From Planktothrix sp. PCC 11201 (GTDB lineage Bacteria > Cyanobacteriota > Cyanobacteriia > Cyanobacteriales > Microcoleaceae): a stretch of DNA of 64,000 nucleotides. A program made the translations under genes and the position numbers. Below are positions 60,365 through 64,000 of the stretch, one piece after another (position 1 is the first letter of the stretch; each line of letters begins with the position of its first letter). The notes below the pieces were generated by a model. It was not told the origin of the DNA. It searched no databases and saw only the letters and a program-made list of their open reading frames with translations. The stretch covers positions 98,166 to 162,165 of the forward strand of contig NZ_LT797703.1 of the NCBI RefSeq assembly GCF_900009135.1, in the 5' to 3' direction.

Positions 60365-62434
60365 TTAAGAACGAGTTTGACTAGCTTGCAACTGTTGTAA
60401 CAGTTCTTCATGGTTTTTGGCAGGTTTATTACATTTTAATCCCTGACAAACTAAGCCGATAATATCATCGGAAAGCGTGTTATCAACTTTAAAAATAGTC
60501 GAGGGAAAATACTGCACACCTAACCCTAAAATTTGTTCGGGAGAAGTCCGAACTAGGGTATTATTTCGATACCAGTCCAACGCCGTAAATAAACTAGGAC
60601 AAGCTTGGGGGGATTTCTGCATCACGGAACTAAAGGCGGTTAATCCCTTTTCTGCCTGGTCTAAAAATTCCAGATTTTCTGTTAATAAAAACAGACGCAC
60701 TAAATTAGCAATAGCGACCCCATTCGCCGAGGGAGTGGCATTATCAATATAACTGCGTTCTCGAACTAATAAATCTTTTCCGGTATCTTGGGCGGTATTA
60801 AAATAACCTCCTAATTCCACACTCCAGAGTAAATTATTAAATTCTTCTTGAACTTTTTTCGCCTGTTCTAACCAGTAATCGGGTGATACTAAACTGGGGG
60901 TTAATATTAAACTAGCTTGGTGTAAATCAATCAAAGATTTAACTAATAAGGCATAATCTTCAGATTGAGCTACAACATCCGGTTCTCCTTCATAATTGAC
61001 TCGATGTAAACGTCCCTCTAACCATTGATGATTTAGGATAAATTGAGCCGCTTTTGTGGCTAATTCTAAATATTCAACTTCTCCAAAAACCTTTGCAGCT
61101 TTGGCTAAACCGGAAATCATTAAACTATTCCAAGCCACAATCATTTTAGTATCTGTAACCGGAGGAATTCTACCTAACCAATGATGGGTTTTTGCCTCCT
61201 GATTATTGCGGGCGGGGGGAAACAGTTTCAAGGTTTCTGGTATTTCCCCATAACGAACTTTAAACAGTTTTTTTAAACCCGATTCAATCGTATCACTTAA
61301 CCCATCTGCATTGCACCGTTGCAAGACATTTTTACCTTCAAAATTTCCCGATTTTGTAATCGTAAATTGTTCTTGTAGGGCGGCATATTCTTCAGAAGTT
61401 AATATTTTTTCTAATTCACTATTATTCCAAACATAAAAAGCTCCTTCTTCCGGTTCTAACTCCTCGGGAGTCGTAAAATTATCCGCATCTTGGGAAGCAT
61501 AAAAATAACCTTCCGGGGCGATCATTTCCCGTTTTAACCATTCAACAGTTCCCTGAATTGAACGTTTAAAGGCAGGTTTTTGCATCCCAGCACTCCATAA
61601 ATCCGCTAAATATTCAACAATTTGCCCGTTATCATAGAGCATTTTTTCAAAGTGGGGAACTGTCCAGGTCGGGTCAACGGTATACCGATGAAATCCCCCG
61701 GCAACGTGATCATAAATTCCCCCTAATGCTAAGTCTAAACCCCGTTGGGTACAGGCTTCTTTTCCATCATATTTTGACTCAATATTAAACCGAATTGTTC
61801 GTAATGCCATCTCGGAATAGGGAATCATGGGAAACCTTGGCCCCCCATATTCATTGCGACTAATAACTCCAGTATTAGCGTCTAATCCTATTTTTAATAA
61901 ATCTTCAGTTAATTCAGAAATGGGTAAAATTGTAGACCGTTGCAAGTTCGTCATGATTTCATCTTTAAACGCTTGCAATTTAGTTTTTTCTAAGTCATAA
62001 AATCGACGAATAGCTTGTAAAACTTCTAAAAATCCGGGTCTACCATAACGGGGTTCTAAGGGAAAATAAGTTCCGCCATAAAAGGGGATTCTTTCATCGG
62101 GAGTTAGGAATATATTTAACGGCCATCCCCCTTGACCCGTCATCATTTGTAAGGCTTGCATATAAATACTATCAATTTCTGGACGTTCTTCTCGATCAAC
62201 TTTAATGGGGAGAAAATGTTGATTCATATATTGAGCAATTCCAGGGTCGGAAAATGCCTCTCCTTCCATGACAGTACACCAATGACAACTAGAATAACCA
62301 ATTGAAAGAAATATGGGTTTATTTTGCTGATTTGCTGTTGCTAAAGCCTCGTCACACCAGGGCCACCAATCAATCGGATTTTCTGCGTGTTTGCGAAGAT
62401 AGAGACTTTTGGATTCAGAAAGACGATTAACCAT
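60365..62434 (-). CDS. DUF255 thioredoxin-like protein (YyaL/SPATA20 family)
   Basis: A 689-residue protein of the DUF255/SPATA20 family. Residues 1-170 are a thioredoxin-fold with [14 protein letters not shown] (CxxC) and [12 protein letters not shown] and [11 protein letters not shown]; the rest is an (alpha/alpha)6 barrel of glycoside-hydrolase-like type ([38 protein letters not shown]). It may act on sugars with a redox role; the substrate is unknown. Starts at 62434; an AT-rich repeat region precedes it. Confidence 0.93.
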   Translation of the reverse strand: MVNRLSESKSLYLRKHAENPIDWWPWCDEALATANQQNKPIFLSIGYSSCHWCTVMEGEAFSDPGIAQYMNQHFLPIKVDREERPEIDSIYMQALQMMTGQGGWPLNIFLTPDERIPFYGGTYFPLEPRYGRPGFLEVLQAIRRFYDLEKTKLQAFKDEIMTNLQRSTILPISELTEDLLKIGLDANTGVISRNEYGGPRFPMIPYSEMALRTIRFNIESKYDGKEACTQRGLDLALGGIYDHVAGGFHRYTVDPTWTVPHFEKMLYDNGQIVEYLADLWSAGMQKPAFKRSIQGTVEWLKREMIAPEGYFYASQDADNFTTPEELEPEEGAFYVWNNSELEKILTSEEYAALQEQFTITKSGNFEGKNVLQRCNADGLSDTIESGLKKLFKVRYGEIPETLKLFPPARNNQEAKTHHWLGRIPPVTDTKMIVAWNSLMISGLAKAAKVFGEVEYLELATKAAQFILNHQWLEGRLHRVNYEGEPDVVAQSEDYALLVKSLIDLHQASLILTPSLVSPDYWLEQAKKVQEEFNNLLWSVELGGYFNTAQDTGKDLLVRERSYIDNATPSANGVAIANLVRLFLLTENLEFLDQAEKGLTAFSSVMQKSPQACPSLFTALDWYRNNTLVRTSPEQILGLGVQYFPSTIFKVDNTLSDDIIGLVCQGLKCNKPAKNHEELLQQLQASQTRS

Positions 62435-62458
62435 TAGAAATACCTAAAGATGTTTTGA

Positions 62459-62486
62459 GTAGAGACGTTTCATGCAACGTCTCTAC
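62459..62486. repeat. Palindrome GTAGAGACGTT, copy 1
   Basis: GTAGAGACGTT and AACGTCTCTAC enclose TCATGC. It is followed by GGGGATTATTAATTATATC. A second copy with inverted loop (GCATGA) is at 62554-62581 with the same downstream sequence. Confidence 0.8.
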
Positions 62487-62553
62487 GGGGATTATTAATT
62501 ATATCAAATCTGGGTACGGATTTTTTGATTAGCAATTCATGGTTTAATATTAA

Positions 62554-62581
62554 GTAGAGACGTTGCATGAAACGTCTCTAC
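62554..62581. repeat. Palindrome GTAGAGACGTT, copy 2
   Basis: Same arms as copy 1 but the loop is GCATGA. It is followed by GGGGATTATTGATTATATC and then the start of the Tat-type gene at 62615. Confidence 0.8.
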
Positions 62582-62614
62582 GGGGATTATTGATTATATC
62601 AAAATTTTAAAATT

Positions 62615-64000
62615 ATGGTTTCTCGACGACGCTTTAATCAACTTGCTGCTTATTTTTCTTTGGGATCTCTACTGCCTTCGGGTGTTTCTCAATTCTTTAA
62701 TTTTAACACATCTGAGGCAGAAGTTCAAGAGAAATTTAAAACTTTATTATCAATTTTAGATCCAGAAATTGAGTTATTAATTCCCACTTATTTGGGTAAT
62801 GATCAACGGCGTTTTTATGGGCGAGGAGTGCCAGAAAATCTGAAAGAAATTCATAAATTTCCATTAGGAACAGGGGTAACTTATGTGGGACGTACCCGTA
62901 AAGTTTGGAGTGGGGCGGGATGGACAGGACAACCGACTATTACCCGCGATCGCGGCAAAACCTATTTAATTATAGGAGCTTTTGACCATTATTTAAGAAA
63001 AATAGAATTAGACACTCAAAAGGAAATTTGGAGATATAAATTTGATGATGTGGTTAAAGGAACTTCAAGTATTTATATTGATCAAACGGCAAAAGATGAG
63101 AACCGAATTGTCGTTTTACAAGGAAGTCGGAGCAGTCTGTCTAAAGGAGGATTAGCGACAAGTTTTCGGGCAATTTCCTTTAGGACGGGAAAAGAACTCT
63201 GGAAGTTAAATTTACGTTCTACCCCAAGTTATAGTCGAGATAATGATAGTTCGCCGTTATATTTAGGGGATGGAGTTATTTTTAATGCGGGGGAAAATGC
63301 GATCGGTTATTTTCTCAATAGTTCGGTTAAAACAGCCGAAAAAAAATCGGGTTTCTTACAACCTCAAATTCTATCAGAAGTCAAACTTTATGAGGATGGA
63401 GATAGTAGCAGACATGGAGGAAATTTAGTTAGTGAATCCTCACCATCTCGGTTAGATAATCGAATTTTTATGGCATCGGGTTCGGGACATATTTATGGAA
63501 TTGATTTAAAAACTAGAAAAATTATTTGGGATTTTTATACGGGTTCTGATATTGATGGGTCGGCGGTTATTTCTCAGGAGGGGAAGTTATTTTGTGCAAT
63601 TGAAAAACAATATATTCCGGGAAATGGAGGTGTGCTTAAACTCAATCCTAACCGAGAACCTCAAGAGAGTGTGGAATGGTTTTTACCCACCCAAAATCGA
63701 AAATTCAATACCTGGGATGGCGGTATAATTGGTTCTGTCGCCTTAAATGATGAATATAACCCCGATGGATTTCCGGCTATTTTTGCCACCAATGCAATTG
63801 ATGGTTATTTATATATTGGTTCTCAAATGATCACAACGGATAAAAAGGTTTCGGGGCCATTAGGAAAGGGAGAATATAAAACTCCTTTAATCTTAGTCCA
63901 GGAAAAAATCGGAGCGTCGATTTCAACACCTATTTTTACCGATGGTTATAAATTAATAACGGCGGGATATAATGGGGTTTATTTATTTAATTTATATTGG
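62615..64000 (+). CDS. PQQ-like beta-propeller protein, Tat-exported, partial
   Basis: The frame is open to the window end (462 codons so far). The start MVSRRRFNQLAAYFSLGSLL has a twin-arginine motif (SRRRF) and a hydrophobic stretch, so Tat export is likely. The rest has WD/PQQ-like blades such as GIDLKTRKIIWDFYTGSDI and SFRTGKELWKLNLRS. It looks like a periplasmic beta-propeller of the BamB/PQQ type. The C-terminus is outside the window and no cofactor site can be assigned. Confidence 0.85.
   Translation, partial: MVSRRRFNQLAAYFSLGSLLPSGVSQFFNFNTSEAEVQEKFKTLLSILDPEIELLIPTYLGNDQRRFYGRGVPENLKEIHKFPLGTGVTYVGRTRKVWSGAGWTGQPTITRDRGKTYLIIGAFDHYLRKIELDTQKEIWRYKFDDVVKGTSSIYIDQTAKDENRIVVLQGSRSSLSKGGLATSFRAISFRTGKELWKLNLRSTPSYSRDNDSSPLYLGDGVIFNAGENAIGYFLNSSVKTAEKKSGFLQPQILSEVKLYEDGDSSRHGGNLVSESSPSRLDNRIFMASGSGHIYGIDLKTRKIIWDFYTGSDIDGSAVISQEGKLFCAIEKQYIPGNGGVLKLNPNREPQESVEWFLPTQNRKFNTWDGGIIGSVALNDEYNPDGFPAIFATNAIDGYLYIGSQMITTDKKVSGPLGKGEYKTPLILVQEKIGASISTPIFTDGYKLITAGYNGVYLFNLYW

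Overview
The window looks like chromosome from a filamentous, non-heterocystous cyanobacterium of the Planktothrix/Oscillatoria type. This is an inference from many HIP1 octamers (GCGATCGC), heptameric intergenic repeats (TTACCCA, TCAGTTA, TTCGTAA), a cyanobacterial sbpA-NIL-cysT-cysW-cysA sulfate operon, cofH, and several proteins of cyanobacteria-restricted type. I saw no rRNA, CRISPR array or prophage. One tRNA (Phe) is present.

Layout. 1-5.6 kb: a Crp-family regulator divergent from the complete sulfate/thiosulfate ABC transporter operon. 5.6-8.2 kb: small unknown genes, a long non-coding stretch and a matrixin-like protease. 8.2-12.6 kb: a GAF-PAS-GAF-GGDEF cyclase whose second GAF has two bilin-site-like cysteines, a class II aldolase-like gene, and a GT26 glycosyltransferase fused to MshEN-like repeats (candidate c-di-GMP binding). 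12.6-22.2 kb: housekeeping and cofactor genes (cofH, tgt, cobS) mixed with a TPR protein, a ChW-repeat-like protein, a Uma2 protein and a large acidic unknown. 22.4-22.9 kb: HicB and MazF remnants beside an HNH gene. 23-27 kb: oligopeptide-type permease, apt, cupin, DUF305 lipoprotein and a degenerate Nudix protein.

26.9-34.1 kb is the most distinctive block. On the minus strand run a Cache-HAMP-PAS class III nucleotide cyclase, a DUF6272/HATPase-like protein, a STAS protein and two tandem coiled-coil GGDEF cyclases. The last is split by an intact ISL3-type insertion sequence with perfect 26-bp inverted repeats and an 8-bp target duplication; removing it restores the frame exactly. The layout resembles the SiaABCD partner-switch/c-di-GMP modules, but with a nucleotide cyclase where the PP2C phosphatase would sit.

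34-42 kb: a B12-binding radical SAM enzyme, a GT-B-like protein, YjbQ, an RNB-family protein with altered catalytic residues, and a LapA-like membrane protein. 42-45.7 kb: an accessory island with RHH antitoxin, nuclease-like and PIN genes, an internally deleted gene copy, two XRE regulators and a truncated Gp49-type toxin. 45.8-64 kb: uvrA, PBP2, an unusual duplicated DNA-phosphorothioation-associated methyltransferase, a pentapeptide-repeat protein, a GT39/TPR membrane protein, tRNA-Phe, Nudix, aroK, tex, a DUF255 thioredoxin-like protein, and a Tat-type beta-propeller protein that runs off the window end.

Second-messenger signalling is a recurring theme: three GGDEF genes (one broken), a class III cyclase and a possible c-di-GMP-binding glycosyltransferase. 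Small palindromes and tandem repeats fill many gaps and in at least three places supply the last codons and stop of a gene (cofH, uvrA, the aldolase-like gene).
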